The position numbers and the translations under genes are program-made. Of a stretch of DNA of 64,000 nt, positions 1 to 11,701 are shown one piece after another (the first letter of the stretch is position 1; each line of letters begins with the position of its first letter). The stretch is taken from positions 8,423,501 through 8,487,500 of the forward strand of contig NC_064043.1 of NCBI RefSeq assembly GCF_932526225.1, in the 5' to 3' direction. The notes below the pieces were generated by a model. That model did no database searches and had not been told where the DNA came from. It was given only the letters and a program-made list of their open reading frames with translations. This DNA is from Nematostella vectensis (taxonomy: Eukaryota > Cnidaria > Anthozoa > Actiniaria > Edwardsiidae).

Positions 1-1344
1 TCTTATCTAGAGCAACTCCTCACGCGTGACAAGTAGTAATAGTGAACTTTGGCGTTACCCCAAACAAGTGACTTCTTATCTAGAGCAACTCCTCACGCGT
101 GACAAGTAGTAATAGTGAACTTTGGCGTTACCCCAAACAAGTGACTTCTTATCTAGAGCAACTCCTCACACGTGACAAGTAGTAATAGTGAACTTTGGCG
201 TTACCCCAAACAAGTGACTTCTTATCTAGAGCAACTCCTCACACGTGACAAGTAGTAATAGTGAACTTTGGCGTTACCCCAAACAAGTGACTTCTTATCT
301 AGAGCAACTCCTCACGCGTGACAAGTAGTAATAGTGAACTTTGGCGTTACCCCAAACAAGTGACTTCTTATCTAGAGCAACTCCTCACGCGTGACAAGTA
401 GTAATAGTGAACTTTGGCGTTACCCCAAACAAGTGACTTCTTATCTAGAGCAACTCCTCACACGTGACAAGTAGTAATAGTGAACTTTGGCGTTACCCCA
501 AACAAGTGACTTCTTATCTAGAGCAACTCCTCACGCGTGACAAGTAGTAATAGTGAACTTTGGCGTTACCCCAAACAAGTGACTTCTTATCTAGAGCAAC
601 TCCTCACGCGTGACAAGTAGTAATAGTAAACTTTGGCGTTACCCCAAACAAGTGACTTCTTATCTAGAGCAACTCCTCACGCGTGACAAGTAGTAATAGT
701 GAACTTTGGCGTTACCCCAAACAAGTGACTTCTTATCTAGAGCAACTCCTCACGCGTGACAAGTAGTAATAGTGAACTTTGGCGTTACCCCAAACAAGTG
801 ACTTCTTATCTAGAGCAACTCCTCACGCGTGACAAGTAGTAATAGTGAACTTTGGCGTTACCCCAAACAAGTGACTTCTTATCTAGAGCAACTCCTCACG
901 CGTGACAAGTAGTAATAGTGAACTTTGGCGTTACCCCAAACAAGTGACTTCTTATCTAGAGCAACTCCTCACACGTGACAAGTAGTAATAGTGAACTTTG
1001 GCGTTACCCCAAACAAGTGACTTCTTATCTAGAGCAACTCCTCACACGTGACAAGTAGTAATAGTGAACTTTGGCGTTACCCCAAACAAGTGACTTCTTA
1101 TCTAGAGCAACTCCTCACGCGTGACAAGTAGTAATAGTGAACTTTGGCGTTACCCCAAACAAGTGACTTCTTATCTAGAGCAACTCCTCACGCGTGACAA
1201 GTAGTAATAGTGAACTTTGGCGTTACCCCAAACAAGTGACTTCTTATCTAGAGCAACTCCTCACACGTGACAAGTAGTAATAGTGAACTTTGGCGTTACC
1301 CCAAACAAGTGACTTCTTATCTAGAGCAACTCCTCACGCGTGAC
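1..1344. repeat. 73-bp tandem satellite, about 18 copies
   Basis: The 73-bp unit starts with TCTTATCTAGAGCAACTCCT and recurs at 1, 74, 147 and onward with almost no divergence. The main variable site is CACGCGTG versus CACACGTG. The array touches the left edge, so its true length is unknown. It lies downstream of the last visible TSP1 exon of the minus-strand gene, so it is probably intronic or just 3' of that gene. The near-identity of the copies points to recent homogenisation. Confidence 0.97.
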
Positions 1345-1610
1345 TTTACCCTACACCCATGACTCTACTTCGCACATGATCTCATATGTGTGACGCAGCA
1401 TAGCACATAACTCAAACGTGACTCAAACTTATACGTGACTTCTAGTGTCACGTGACTTCGCATCACACGTCACGCCTCACGTGTGTGCAATCCCATCCTA
1501 CTTCACACGTGATTCAGCACACATGACGCACGTCTTTGATATGTGACTACTAGCCCCACGTGACACAAAGCACATGCCCTCATATGTGTCCTAAAAAACG
1601 TGACAATAAT
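1345..1610. repeat. Degenerate CACGTGAC-rich flank of the satellite
   Basis: This stretch has irregularly spaced CACGTGAC and CACATGAC words (for example near 1435, 1450 and 1557) in otherwise unique sequence. It looks like decayed satellite or an older short-period repeat at the array edge. No gene is visible in it. Confidence 0.55.
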
Positions 1611-1657
1611 TCCCCCGTCTGTGCCTATTGGCCCTAGTGACCACCTTTTTAACCTAC

Positions 1658-4600
1658 CTTCGCAAGGTTCCGTGCAGTCATTCTTGGTCTCTTTGTCCGG
1701 TCCCGGACACGTAGCTCCACCATTGGCCGGGGCGGGGTTATCACAGGCCCGTGACCTTTCAACAACGGACCCCCCGCAAACCTCCGCGCACTCAGACCAG
1801 GGGGTCCAGGAACTCCACCCACCGTCAACTGTCAATCAAATATTTGTCAACTGTCAATCAAGTATCAGTCAACTGTCAATCAAGTATCAGTCAACTGTCA
1901 ATCAAGTATCAGTCAACTGTCAATCAAGTATCAGTCAACTGTCAATCAAGTATCAGTCAACTGTCAATCAAGTATCAGTCAACTGTCAATCAAGTATTAG
2001 TCAACTGTCAATCAAGTATTAGTCAACTGTCAATCAAGTATTAGTCAACTGTCAATTAGTCAACTGTCAATCAAATATTAGTCAACTGTCAATCAAATAT
2101 TAGTCAACTGTCAATCAAATATTAGTCAACTGTCAATCAAATATTAGTCAACTGTCAATCAAATATTAGCCAACTGTCAATCAAATATTAGTCAACTGTC
2201 AATCAAATATTAGTCAACTGTCAATCAAATATTAGTCAACTGTCAATCAGATTATAATCAACTGCTAATTATGTTGATGACTGAAAAAATAGCTGGTCAA
2301 GGAGAAAAAACATGACTAGATGGAGTTGTGCGGTTAACTGTGTGCCTACTCTACATTCTTTTGTACTGAATGGTTAAGCTAGACTGTAGGAAAGCTGTAG
2401 CAACTAAATAATCTGCGTAGGTGTCGTGAAGACAAGAAAACATCAACACAGGATTGGAGATGCCTCTCTAAGAAGGGAGGGGCTGAAGCTCAAAACGTTG
2501 GCAAAACTATTCTTTTTATATAGGGTGGCGTAAGGAGGCCAAGTAACCGAAAAAAAAAACGCACAGAAAATCACAAAAAAATCGGAAAACCGCATCAGAG
2601 TTTTGCGAAGAAAAAAAACACGGAACTGAAACGCTGTTTTAGGAAACCGCACCAAAAAACTGCCATAACCTAGAAACCGCATTACCGCAAACACTTAACT
2701 CCTCCCTCTTTATAGAGGGATGTGAAATATACAATTCTAAGCCTGTGTTGATTTTCTTTTCTCCACTTGTTCTAGCTGGTGTGTTTACCTTTGCACGGTT
2801 CTTCCATGGCCTCTAGGAGCGCGGGCGTTCCGTCTGGCAAGGTGCATTTCTTTCCACCCTCAGACGGAAGAGGATTCGTGCATGAACGAGTCTTGACCTT
2901 CTTGTCCCCTCCGCACATTCCACTTCCACAACCACTCCATTGCGACCATTCCGACCAGCCACCGTTGACTTTTACAAGAAGGGAAAAGAAAGAGAGACCT
3001 TGAAAGCTTTGTCGACTATTTCAAGTACACTGAATTTTTCTCAGTTATGAAATACTTTTATGATTTGACCACCTGACCGCCTGTACAAGGTAATGATTAT
3101 AAGAAGGGGAGGAGGTGAGCAGGTGAGCAAGTACAGGGCCGTAGCTGGGGAAGGGGCACTGGGGGCATGTGCCCCCCAATATTTTCGAAAATTTCAAGGA
3201 AATGACCAGTAGGGGCGTGGCTTCTTCCCCTCCCCATATTTTCTTAATGTTTCTGTATTGTGACCCTCCAATCTAACGTGGGCTGCTACGGCTCTGAAGT
3301 GAGAAGTTTCTGGAGGTCCAAAACCCCTACTCCTCCCCCATACGGAGCCAATTTAATGGCTTTCTTCGGCCATAAATTTTTTCCACACCTCCCCTCCTTG
3401 AACAATGAACGGTCCCTAATGTGCCTGACCGTACCTCGGGGTTTGGCCGCGATAGCCTGCGTAAGAGTATTCCCTTTTTCCGCGAACTTGCACAGCGGAT
3501 TACATGGGAAAGTGTATGCGCCTGTCTCCTTTCCTTCATCCGGGTCACCCACTATGACAACGATCTGGATACAAAATAAAGAGACTTATAACAACATTGC
3601 ATCACTCCAGTATCATGTGATATCGAAAAAAGTGGCCTAAATGTAGAAAAGCCGAAAGGGGGCAGACACCTTGAAAAGGAATAAAAAACGCGTACGGGGG
3701 GCCCAAACCCACCCCTTGGGACTGAGGTGTTAGCAGAAATGAAGGAGTGATAAAATCCAGAAATGTATACCCCCCCTTCTCCACCCTCCCCTGCTTTGTT
3801 TTAAGTATTATCCAATGCTATCGCAGTGTATCTTTACCTTTTCCATCTTCCAGTCTTTCTGAAGTATTCCATCTGTTCCTTTTCTCACCACGATGCTAGT
3901 GAGAGCACCGATCTGGGGTCCGTTGAATGTGACGGATTTTGAGCTGCAATGAAACTGAGTTAAGGCCGGGCTAAATAAGAGGGTATGGCGGGGGGAGGGA
4001 GAGGTGGATGGGGAAGGTGATGGACTTACCATCCTTTCTTAAAGCCTGTTCCGACCTTGAATTCACCAAACTGTCCGTCTTCACCAATCAGCTGAATGTA
4101 TACCGTTGATGATGTAGGTGAGCCCTTTGTGTCGCCCGAACATGTGGTGATGAGGTAGGGAATACCTGGAAATATTCCCCCAATGACACAGTGTTACAAG
4201 GAGATACAAGGGGAGTAGGTGTAAACAGTATCGAAACATATATAGACATGCGACGCTGTCCAAGAGAAGGGAGAGGGATGCGAATGCACACCATGGCAAA
4301 AAAATGATCTAATAAACGCCCCCTATCTAAAGAACGCCTCCTATCTATTGAACGCATCCCCTAAGCTTACAAGTTTGTATTCAACGCCCCTCTCTAACAA
4401 ACGCCCTCCCCCCTACCCTCTTACTAAGCTCCCCTTCCTCCCAGTTTAAAAAAGACAGGGATTCCGGCAATAAAAATTAAATTGCCTTCTTGGTCAACAC
4501 TGGTAAGCGAGTAGCATCGTGCTCAATGTCAAGAAACGCTTGCTACGCAGGCTATAATCTAACGTGATTCCGACAGAGACTAGAACTCCATTGCACTTGG

Positions 4601-7600
4601 GTTTGTTATATTGTCACAGGTTATAATGAGCGCCCTCTTAAATAAACGCCTCTTTTCTATTGAACGCTGCCCACCCCCCCCCCCCCATCCCCCCCTTCTC
4701 GGACCATCGAAATTCAATAAACGCCCCCGGTTGCCCTGTTTACAGTCCTGTTAAGACTTTCTATTAGATGTTCTATAAGATGTTCAAGATCGAAGCCTTG
4801 AATGGAACCCTATGCCTTCCAACGTAGGGCTTAAAAGTCCTTTTAGCACGTCATGGACGGAATAACAAGAGAGAGAGAGAGAAAAAAGGGAGTAGGGAGG
4901 ATAAAGGTTAGAATAGCTTGATATAAAAATTAACCTCCATTTTTCGGCGTGCATTCCTGATAAACTGCTTCTATTTCAGGGTCACTCAGCGGCTTCTCCA
5001 CGAATCGTATTTTCAGCAAACTGCCGATGTAACTTCCTGCTGATGACTTGCCGTCCTCGGCTACCGCACCCCCTAGAATGACGTCCGGCCCCCACGCGAG
5101 TTTAGAGGTCTTGGGTACGTCCTTCGTCTTGAGGGTCTTTTGCGCGTTGATAAAGATATACGCACGTCCCTGTTTGGCATCGTACTTCGCTACCAGATGC
5201 GTCCAGATACCTGGAAATTGAGTAGGGGACGAATGAATGAACGAATGAATGAAGGGAGGAGTGGAGGAAGAAAGGAAGGAAGGAAGGAAGGAAGGAAGGA
5301 AGGAAGGAAGGAAGGAAGGAAGGAAGGAAGGAAGGAAGGAAGGAAGGAAGGAAGGAAGGAAGGAAGGAAGGAAGGAAGGAAGGAAGGAAGGAAGGAAGGA
5401 AGGAAGGAAGGAAGGAAGGAAGGAAGGAAGGAAGGAAGGAAGGAAGGAAGGAAGGAAGGAAGGAAGGAAGGAAGGAAGGAAGGAAGGAAGGAAGGAAGGA
5501 AGGAAGGAAAGAAGGAAGGAAGGTAAAATTCAATTGAAACTATCGCAATAGCACTATTTTTTAAGATGACAAAATGCTGAGAATAATTAATTTGTTAACT
5601 TACCAGCGGGCACAACATCGTCCGTGGCGATAGTGAAAAGATTGGTTCCCTTGGAAAGCCTTATCATCCACCGCACAAACCCTAACGGTTTCTTCTTCTC
5701 CGATTCCCGGACCTCAAGAAAGTGTCGCGCACCATCAGGTGCACTAGTGGAGTAGATCACATTTATCCGATTCAGACTTCGGACGCGTAACCACGTGACG
5801 AACGTGAAGGAGCCAGTGGGTGCGGGGTTCATTTTGTTAGAAGGGAACTTCACGTGACCGCCATCGAACTGAAAGCCTTTGACCTGGCAGTCACCTTTGA
5901 ACTCTCTGCTGATGACTTTGCCGACGATTTCTCCCACGCTGTCGGTGACTCTGACATCGTCAAACCTCTCTATAATTAAAGTCAATCAGCCTCTCCTTTG
6001 TTATTAATTACACTAAAGATGCAACTATATATTTGAAAGAACTCCAAAATAACGATCCCCGATAGGAATTTGATATTTTAATCAGCCAATGGAAGCTTTG
6101 GGCCACTCGGTATTGAGAGGGCGTGTACTATGGCGGAGTGATTCGTCTTCTTTAAACAAAACATCAAACCTTCGTTACTCGCAAACAAGAAACGTCAATA
6201 AACGCTGCAAATATGTTAATGAGAATTTACCTTTCATATTGGGGGGATTATCCGTCAAATAATCCCCTTGTTTAGCAGCAGCCATAGCAGAGTGAGGGAG
6301 AGTGACGTTCACTTTCTTAATGTGGCCATTCGCATCTTCAGTCGCAAGCTGCAGAATGTCCGGAGACTGAAACTCGGACGATCCGGTCAGCGGCCTAGTC
6401 TCAGAATAACTCGTTTGTGTGTCATGGTTAAAACGCTGAGTATCAAAGAGGTTTGGTTGTTCACTAAATCGTTGGTCTCCCTGTAGTTGGCCCATCTGCT
6501 GAACATTGCTAATATCACTATTGGACCCAGCGCTGAACTGTGGCGCTATGTTAAGATTTTGGTATCCCTGTGGTGGCGCCGTCAGTTCAGAACCGCTGGT
6601 GTCAGCGGCGTTGTTCATGTAGGTGGCGCCATTGTTGAGTCCAGCCATCTGCGAAGCCGTACTAACATACGGGCTATTTCTGTAGCCCAACCCTACAGAC
6701 TCATCTAGGGAGGAAAAACATAAAACTATTTTTATCAACGACCGAGCCATTCAAGTATCGATTTATTCCAGAAAATAAATGAAGGTAAATTCTGGAGTTA
6801 AAGCGGCATTACATTCTTTCTAAAAATTTTAGACTGAAGGGGGTCCCCTGGCTACGCCTATGTCAATGTTAGAAAAGGGGGCTAAGATAACGTGCAAGGT
6901 CGTACCTTGGCGATGTTTTGCAGCATTGTAACCACCATACGGGCTGCCAGCGCTGTAAGGCGTCCCTCTCCAGTACCCATCATATCTCGGGGCCGAGAAG
7001 AACTCTGGAGGGTAGCCAAGGAACGGGTTGCCAGCTTGGAATGCTGGGATATCATTCGGAGCAGGTAGTCTGCGGTACGGGCCAGCGGCGACTACGACAA
7101 ATGCCGGATAAAGATGGAAAAGCTTTAGTGGAAATTCCAAAAGAGCAGACGAAGAGGACAAACAAGGCAGCACTTTGCTGTAGTTGATCAAGAATTGACT
7201 TTCCCTTTTGTTTGCTCTCGGCTGGATAGTTTATTTGCAGACGACGAGAAGGCTTTATTGAAACCTCATCAAAATGGCAAAATAATGCTCGCATGCTCGC
7301 GTTTTATTTTTTATTTTTGCTTTTTTTATTCCGGTTTTCAATATTCTGTGAGCTACCGCCAACGATTTCCAACAGCGAAATCGCCTTCTGGCTTCCCTCA
7401 CTCAAAATCCTTGAATCGGATTCATTGGTCAGTACTAAAATGGTTTTAAATAGGCCCTCCTCTCCGCAAGGAGCTGATCAATCAGTCAAAAGCACCAATT
7501 GTGATTCCGTTAGTTTGAATGGAGGGGAGTCAACAATTAGTTAGTGCTTGATTGCATCCTGGACATTTTGATAGCGGACTTGCATTTCTAAATATACCGC

Positions 7601-8225
7601 GACGTTCTCGCATTATCTTGTCGGTGCTTACAAATGTGCTCGGGAAATATAATTCGGTGGCCCTCCATAAATCGGGTATAGACTTTTACTATTGATTAGC
7701 GGGCAATCCCAGTACTGCCCGCTCAGCGAAAAAGCAACACTTTGCGACAAAAGAAACTTCGCTCTTGGGCGTTATATATCTCAACACTGTCACACCTGGA
7801 ATTTTTTCTACAGGTTTTCACGCCCATCAAAATAATGAATATAAATATTAATCATTTCATCCGACTCGATTTTTTTCAATAACTTATTTCTTTCTTATTT
7901 ATTTGTATTCGATATTTGCTTGGTTGCTATAGCTGGTGTGCGGGTAGAGTACTTGAAAACGTCAAGTCTTTGCGCGAGACGCACCTGCAGTTCGTGGTTT
8001 GCTTTGATTTACAAATGCTTTAAATTAGGGACATGAAAAAAATGAATGATTTGTGAAGCTGTCTGAAGACGTCTTATCAATACTAAATCTGTTTAACAAT
8101 TGATCTTTTTTGTGTTGTTTTCTTTTTCAAAAGAATCTAAGAAATGATCGACAAGTTTCTCTGCCTCACTTACCTAATGAGGTTAAGACGAGCACCACGG
8201 CGGACACTACCCATGACCGCCACAT
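1658..8225 (-). CDS. Secreted LamG-like / PLAT / TSP1 multidomain protein, 3' partial
   Basis: Ten exons join in frame: 8225-8174, 7091-6906, 6704-6231, 5969-5604, 5210-4935, 4165-4030, 3943-3838, 3564-3435, 2968-2789, 1828-1658 (692 codons; introns mostly phase 1). Residues 1-17 (MWRSWVVSAVVLVLTSL) form a signal peptide. About 18-79 are Pro/Gly/Tyr-rich and 80-237 Gln/Asn/Ser-rich. About 238-450 resemble a LamG/concanavalin-like fold, including GSFTFVTWLRVRS and, later, the DVILGG region. About 455-555 are a PLAT domain: TCSGDTKGSPTSSTVYIQL, FNGPQIGALTSIVV, then TFPCN. Two TSP1 repeats follow, with WSEWSQWSGC and WSSWTPWSEC. The first repeat has five cysteines instead of six. It is probably an extracellular matrix or adhesion protein. 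The domain calls are visible in the sequence; the role is inferred. Further exons probably lie beyond the left edge. Unspliced read-through past the last donor would stop near 1503. Confidence 0.85.
1822..2262. repeat. 22-bp tandem array abutting a splice acceptor
   Basis: About 20 copies of a 22-bp unit containing GTCAACTGTCAATCAA. On the minus strand each unit reads TTGACAGTTGAC. That is exactly the junction where the TSP1 exon starts (AG, then TTGAC, at 1828). The array therefore sits in the intron directly upstream of the exon and repeats its acceptor plus the first exon bases. Units near the exon end in GTATCA and distal ones in ATATTA, so there are two sub-types. Confidence 0.95.
3134..3298. 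mobile_element. Short foldback (MITE-like) element, 'GCCGTAGC' family
   Basis: The ends are imperfect inverted repeats, AGGGCCGTAGCTG at the left and CTGCTACGGCTCT at the right. The interior contains GACCAGTAGGGGCGTGGCTT. The same interior recurs near 8690-8775, at 44150-44265 and, inverted, near 59330-59415. It lies in the intron between the last PLAT exon and the first TSP1 exon of the secreted-protein gene. The size and ends suggest a non-autonomous DNA transposon. No clear target-site duplication was found. Confidence 0.6.
5269..5524. repeat. (GGAA)n microsatellite, about 60 units
   Basis: About 250 bp of nearly pure GGAA/AAGG repeat with one AAAG interruption near the right end. It lies in the intron between the two LamG-like exons of the minus-strand gene (5210 and 5604). 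On the transcribed strand it is a TTCC pyrimidine tract. The long open frames across it are repeat artefacts. Confidence 0.98.
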
Positions 8226-10140
8226 CCCAAGTGCTGATAAACAAAGACAGCTAAGAATAAGGTGACCTAGAAAACAGGAGCTGTCATTGAACTCAGGTGT
8301 CAGGGAGGCAGTCGACAGCTCCGAGTTTTTGTGAAATGAATAAAATATTTTGTAACCATATACTGGGGCGGGAAGCTAGTGGCTGTGATTGGCTGACTTG
8401 ACAAATAAAAGGTGTAGAAAGGGCGTGAATAGGTAGACGGTACATGTCCGAAAACGGCGGGTACTTGTGTTAACTGATCATATTTCAGTGAAAGTAGAAG
8501 ATAACAAACTCTCGAATAATAAGGTGCTTATCCGAAAACAAACTTATAGGAAGAAGGGAATAGCCCAAAACTGCCGGTAGACCTTGCACTTCTTATGTTA
8601 TAGCGCGCGTTTTCTTTAAACCAGCCGTAATACAAAACCAAGTCAAGGCCGTAACGTCTTTAAGGGCCGGGTGTAAAGTGCCCCCCCCCCTCCCCCCACA
8701 AGTTTTTTTTTCGAAAGTGACCTTAGGGGCGTGGCTGTGCCCAACAGTTTTCTTGTCCCTTGTAGTGTCCCCCACTTTTCCTATTTCTGTTACACAGCCC
8801 TTATATATGATAGGCGAAAACGAGAATAATATATATGATAGGGGAAAACGAGGGAAAAAATTGAAAACAGACCCTAAAATATGGCCATTGTATTTAATTT
8901 ATACCCTAAAGGTTTAAAATATAAAAATAAAAAACTAACAAAAGACTGTTCTAGGTTTACATTTTGCTTAGAGCTTTTACTACCAAACAAGCTTAATAGA
9001 CGTAACATATAGCCTGCTAGCCTCCCTCACAGGCCTTTTTTAGGCAAGTCGCTCATTCTGGCAATAGACCTCTGCTGATCAATCCTGTTAGCCGAGAGTG
9101 CAAGGTTCCTTCTTCATGCTATTGACATAAAATAAGATTTTGCTATTTTGTATTCTAAGTCACTAACCTTCTTCAGCACAATTTAATTAATGGGACCATG
9201 TTCCCATTAAAGGTTTTTATTGAAGATTACTATCAGAAAAGTGTTGACAACTTTATTTATAATCAACAGCAAAGCTCTTCTGTATTTACAAAACTCAATT
9301 TAAGACAAGGTTCAATATTACTGAAAATATCCCACTGTGGTTTTATTTATCCTCCATCTATTCTTCTTCCTCTGCAATAAAAAAGAAAATACTCTTTCAA
9401 GCTCTATTCTGAGTGTAAAATATAACAGATTTGCACTGAGAAGTCTGGTTAACATCTGTATGCTGCCTAGTTTAGGAACAGGTTTTCTTTTTTTTCTTAC
9501 TTGCTCCCAGGAATAACTGTGACAATTTTTTTTGGCCAGTTTTTTCATACTTGCAAAGGTTTACATATTGATTCAAGTTTCTTTAAGATTTTCATCTGGG
9601 TGAGATCCCAGTGAGCACAAATAAAAAAAGCCTCCTTAGTGCAACACATAATTCCCAAAGAAAAAAAAGCCCAGCCCCCATGGTCGAAAATATTTGTCCC
9701 ATTTTGTTGTTACCTTCATCTTCATCTGGTTCCTCACCACTGCCTGAAATAACAAACAGATTTAAGAAGACTGATTAGTTATAGTAAAACCTGGTGCACT
9801 TTAGCAACATGGAAAAAAATTGTTTTAGTAAGAAATGAACAAAAAATAGTTAAAAATAAAACAATATAACAAAACACAGAAAAAAAAAAACCCAGAAGAT
9901 AATATACATGTTTTTTGTTGTTGTTGTTGTTGTTGTTACTTTTGTTATGTTGTATCAAACTTTAAGTCAGCTATATCACTATAAACAGCTCTTAAAACAG
10001 CTATTTCCCTTATGCTACTTTCCCCAATAGAGCACATTTAGAATATCCCACCACAACTGTTCTACAAAAGAAGTTCATACCTTAAATTCTAAAGAACAAG
10101 GCATTGATTCAATAAAATGAAAGCATGCAGCAGGGTATTT
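8226..10140. other. Upstream flank of the LamG/PLAT/TSP1 gene, no gene recognised
   Basis: AT-rich non-coding sequence. The promoter of the minus-strand secreted-protein gene should lie within a few hundred bases right of 8225, but no clear TATA or other element can be assigned. It contains one copy of the dispersed GGGGCGTGGCT repeat and short poly-A and GTT runs (9910-9935). I see no convincing coding sequence. Confidence 0.5.
8670..8790 (+). repeat. Copy of dispersed 'GGGGCGTGGCT' repeat
   Basis: A C-rich tract is followed by GTGACCTTAGGGGCGTGGCT and then a TTTTCTTGT stretch and GTGTCCCCC. This matches in order the interior of the element at 3134-3298 and the copy at 44150-44265. Its ends are less clear than in the 3.1-kb copy. 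Confidence 0.5.
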
Positions 10141-10341
10141 CATAGCTGTCAACCCAAGTTGGACAGAAATCTTGTGAAATCAAGTGAAATACAGTAAATA
10201 TGGGGGGGGGGGGGGGGGGGAACAAGACAGCCAATGCAGGTGAATATGAAATATATATGAAGATTCTCACAAAAATTAGGCTTGTGATGAGGTACCAAAT
10301 CTTGTGACCCCTGTCTAATGAAGGTAAGTTGACAGCTATGG
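10141..10341. mobile_element. MITE-like foldback element with CTGTCAAC ends
   Basis: The left end CATAGCTGTCAACCCAA is inverted at the right end as GTTGACAGCTATGG, about 200 bp away. The interior includes a 20-nt poly-G run. A related element with CATACCTGTCAACCC ends lies at 51076-51279. The right end abuts the stop codon of the NDUFC2-like gene (10352), so it probably forms part of that gene's 3' UTR or its flank. Confidence 0.6.
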
Positions 10342-10351
10342 TGTTCCATAG

Positions 10352-11117
10352 TTAATCTCTATAAATACCTCCTAAAATAGCCTTTTCCCTAGCGTATCTC
10401 TCAGCTAGAAGTTGGCCTTGCGGGAACCATTTGGCATTCTTGTGTTTCTTGATCATTTCTTTGTATCTATCTTCAGATGTTTCCTCAAAACGATGTCCTA
10501 GATATCCTAAGTAGAGACCAACTGCCGTGGCAACCACATGCAAACTGGGCTCTGAAATAAAATCAATATAAGGAACTAATTGATCTTCCTGGACATTGGG
10601 GACCTTATTACTTTTGTTATTAATGATATTTTTGCTTTTCACAATAAACCCCTCAAAGGGCTGATTATTGAAAATATGCAAGAAATGTAAGTCAAAAAGG
10701 AGAACTTATAAAATTCAAGAGCTAAAATATCTTTGATTTTCTGATCGAAATAGATCTTCAAAGATTTGCAACGAGACCTCCATGTTAGCGGTGGTAGTCA
10801 CGCAGACAGAACAGTAGTGGGGACCTTTACCTCAGCCAGTGTATGATAACAGCCCACTATAGCAAATGCAATCGTTCTCATACATACTATATTTTCTTTA
10901 CCACAGACTAGACACCAAAATTTACCATCATCATGCAGACATACAAAACATCACCGGCTCACAAAGATAAGTGAAATATCACGGGTATAACATAACAGCA
11001 CTTTAAAAAATAAGAATTAGACAGCTTACTTCTCCACATTGGTAATCTGCGCACAAGATTACTATAGCAAGCTGTAAAAAGGCCCCCGGCCCCGAAAAAT
11101 ACGATCGTCCGGATCAT
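10352..11117 (-). CDS. Probable mitochondrial complex I subunit, NDUFC2-like
   Basis: Two exons, 11117-11030 and 10551-10352, join in phase 1 to give 95 residues starting MIRTIVFFGAGGLFTACYSN. Residues about 4-22 and 33-48 are hydrophobic helices. Between them lies NLVRRLPMWRKPSLH, and after them a charged segment including EMIKKHKNAKWFP. The layout matches animal NDUFC2 (B14.5b): two membrane helices separated by a basic RRxP loop, then an aspartate/glutamate-rich tail. The protein would sit in the membrane arm of respiratory complex I. It is shorter than vertebrate NDUFC2 because the N-terminal leader is missing. The similarity is by eye and moderate. The gene model itself (short first exon, GTAAGC donor, TTTCAG acceptor, stop at 10352) is better supported than the name. 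Confidence 0.6.
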
Positions 11118-11700
11118 TTTGCTTCCCACCAAATCCAATATGGCGTCCGCCGTGTTATCCCACTGACCGATACCGAGCGCTCATATATACCACCACAGGA
11201 GCCCCATCGTCTAAAAATTCTACATTACATTTACATATTTTATTTTCACACCTTCAGATTTTGCGAAAAAAAGATTACAGTTAAAAGTCTTTTTTGTAAG
11301 GTATCCAGGAGCTAAGTTAACACAAGGTTTTCTTGTCAACTCCTGGCCAACACATACTGAAACAAGCAAGCATCTAACAAAAATAGCAAAACTAACAACA
11401 ACAACAAATAAGCATTGGCTGTTTATTCTGAATTAAATTGTTTTTTGAGGAGAAACTCTTTTGCTTTCTTAGGAAAGTCAAGAGGATTTTAGATAACAGG
11501 GAGGTTCTTGCCAGAGATTTACAGCTAGTGATTACACTGTTTGTTTTCCAATGTTGGTTCTTGTTTTTATTTTATGGGAAACATTTTTATGAATATCTCG
11601 TTGGGTACCTATCAAGAGACCATGATATACCTATGTATTTCGTTTGCAAACTGAAAATATTTATCAGAGATAATTCATTCCTGTGCCATTGGTTGGTTGG
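11118..11700. other. Non-coding AT-rich flank
   Basis: Upstream of the minus-strand NDUFC2-like start codon. Bases 11118-11160 (minus strand) are GC-richer and include a GGCGGACGCCATATTGG stretch, typical of a housekeeping 5' UTR or promoter. The rest is AT-rich with no recognisable gene. Confidence 0.4.
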
Positions 11701-11701
11701 T

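Noticed and set aside
1-1344. Regular repeat spacing that could suggest a CRISPR array
   Set aside because: The whole unit is repeated with no variable spacers, and the genome is eukaryotic. It is a satellite.
2779-3003. Plus-strand 74-codon frame
   Set aside because: Exact antisense of the TSP1 exon at 2968-2789, which has splice sites and domain homology.
5102-5551. Frames of repeated FLPS or GRKE residues
   Set aside because: Translation of the (GGAA)n microsatellite. The non-repeat part of the minus frame overlaps a true LamG exon in another frame.
9716-9745. Possible 30-base minus-strand mini-exon encoding SGEEPDEDE between good splice signals
   Set aside because: No neighbouring exon in compatible phase could be found. 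It lies downstream of the NDUFC2-like stop codon, so there is no gene to join it to.
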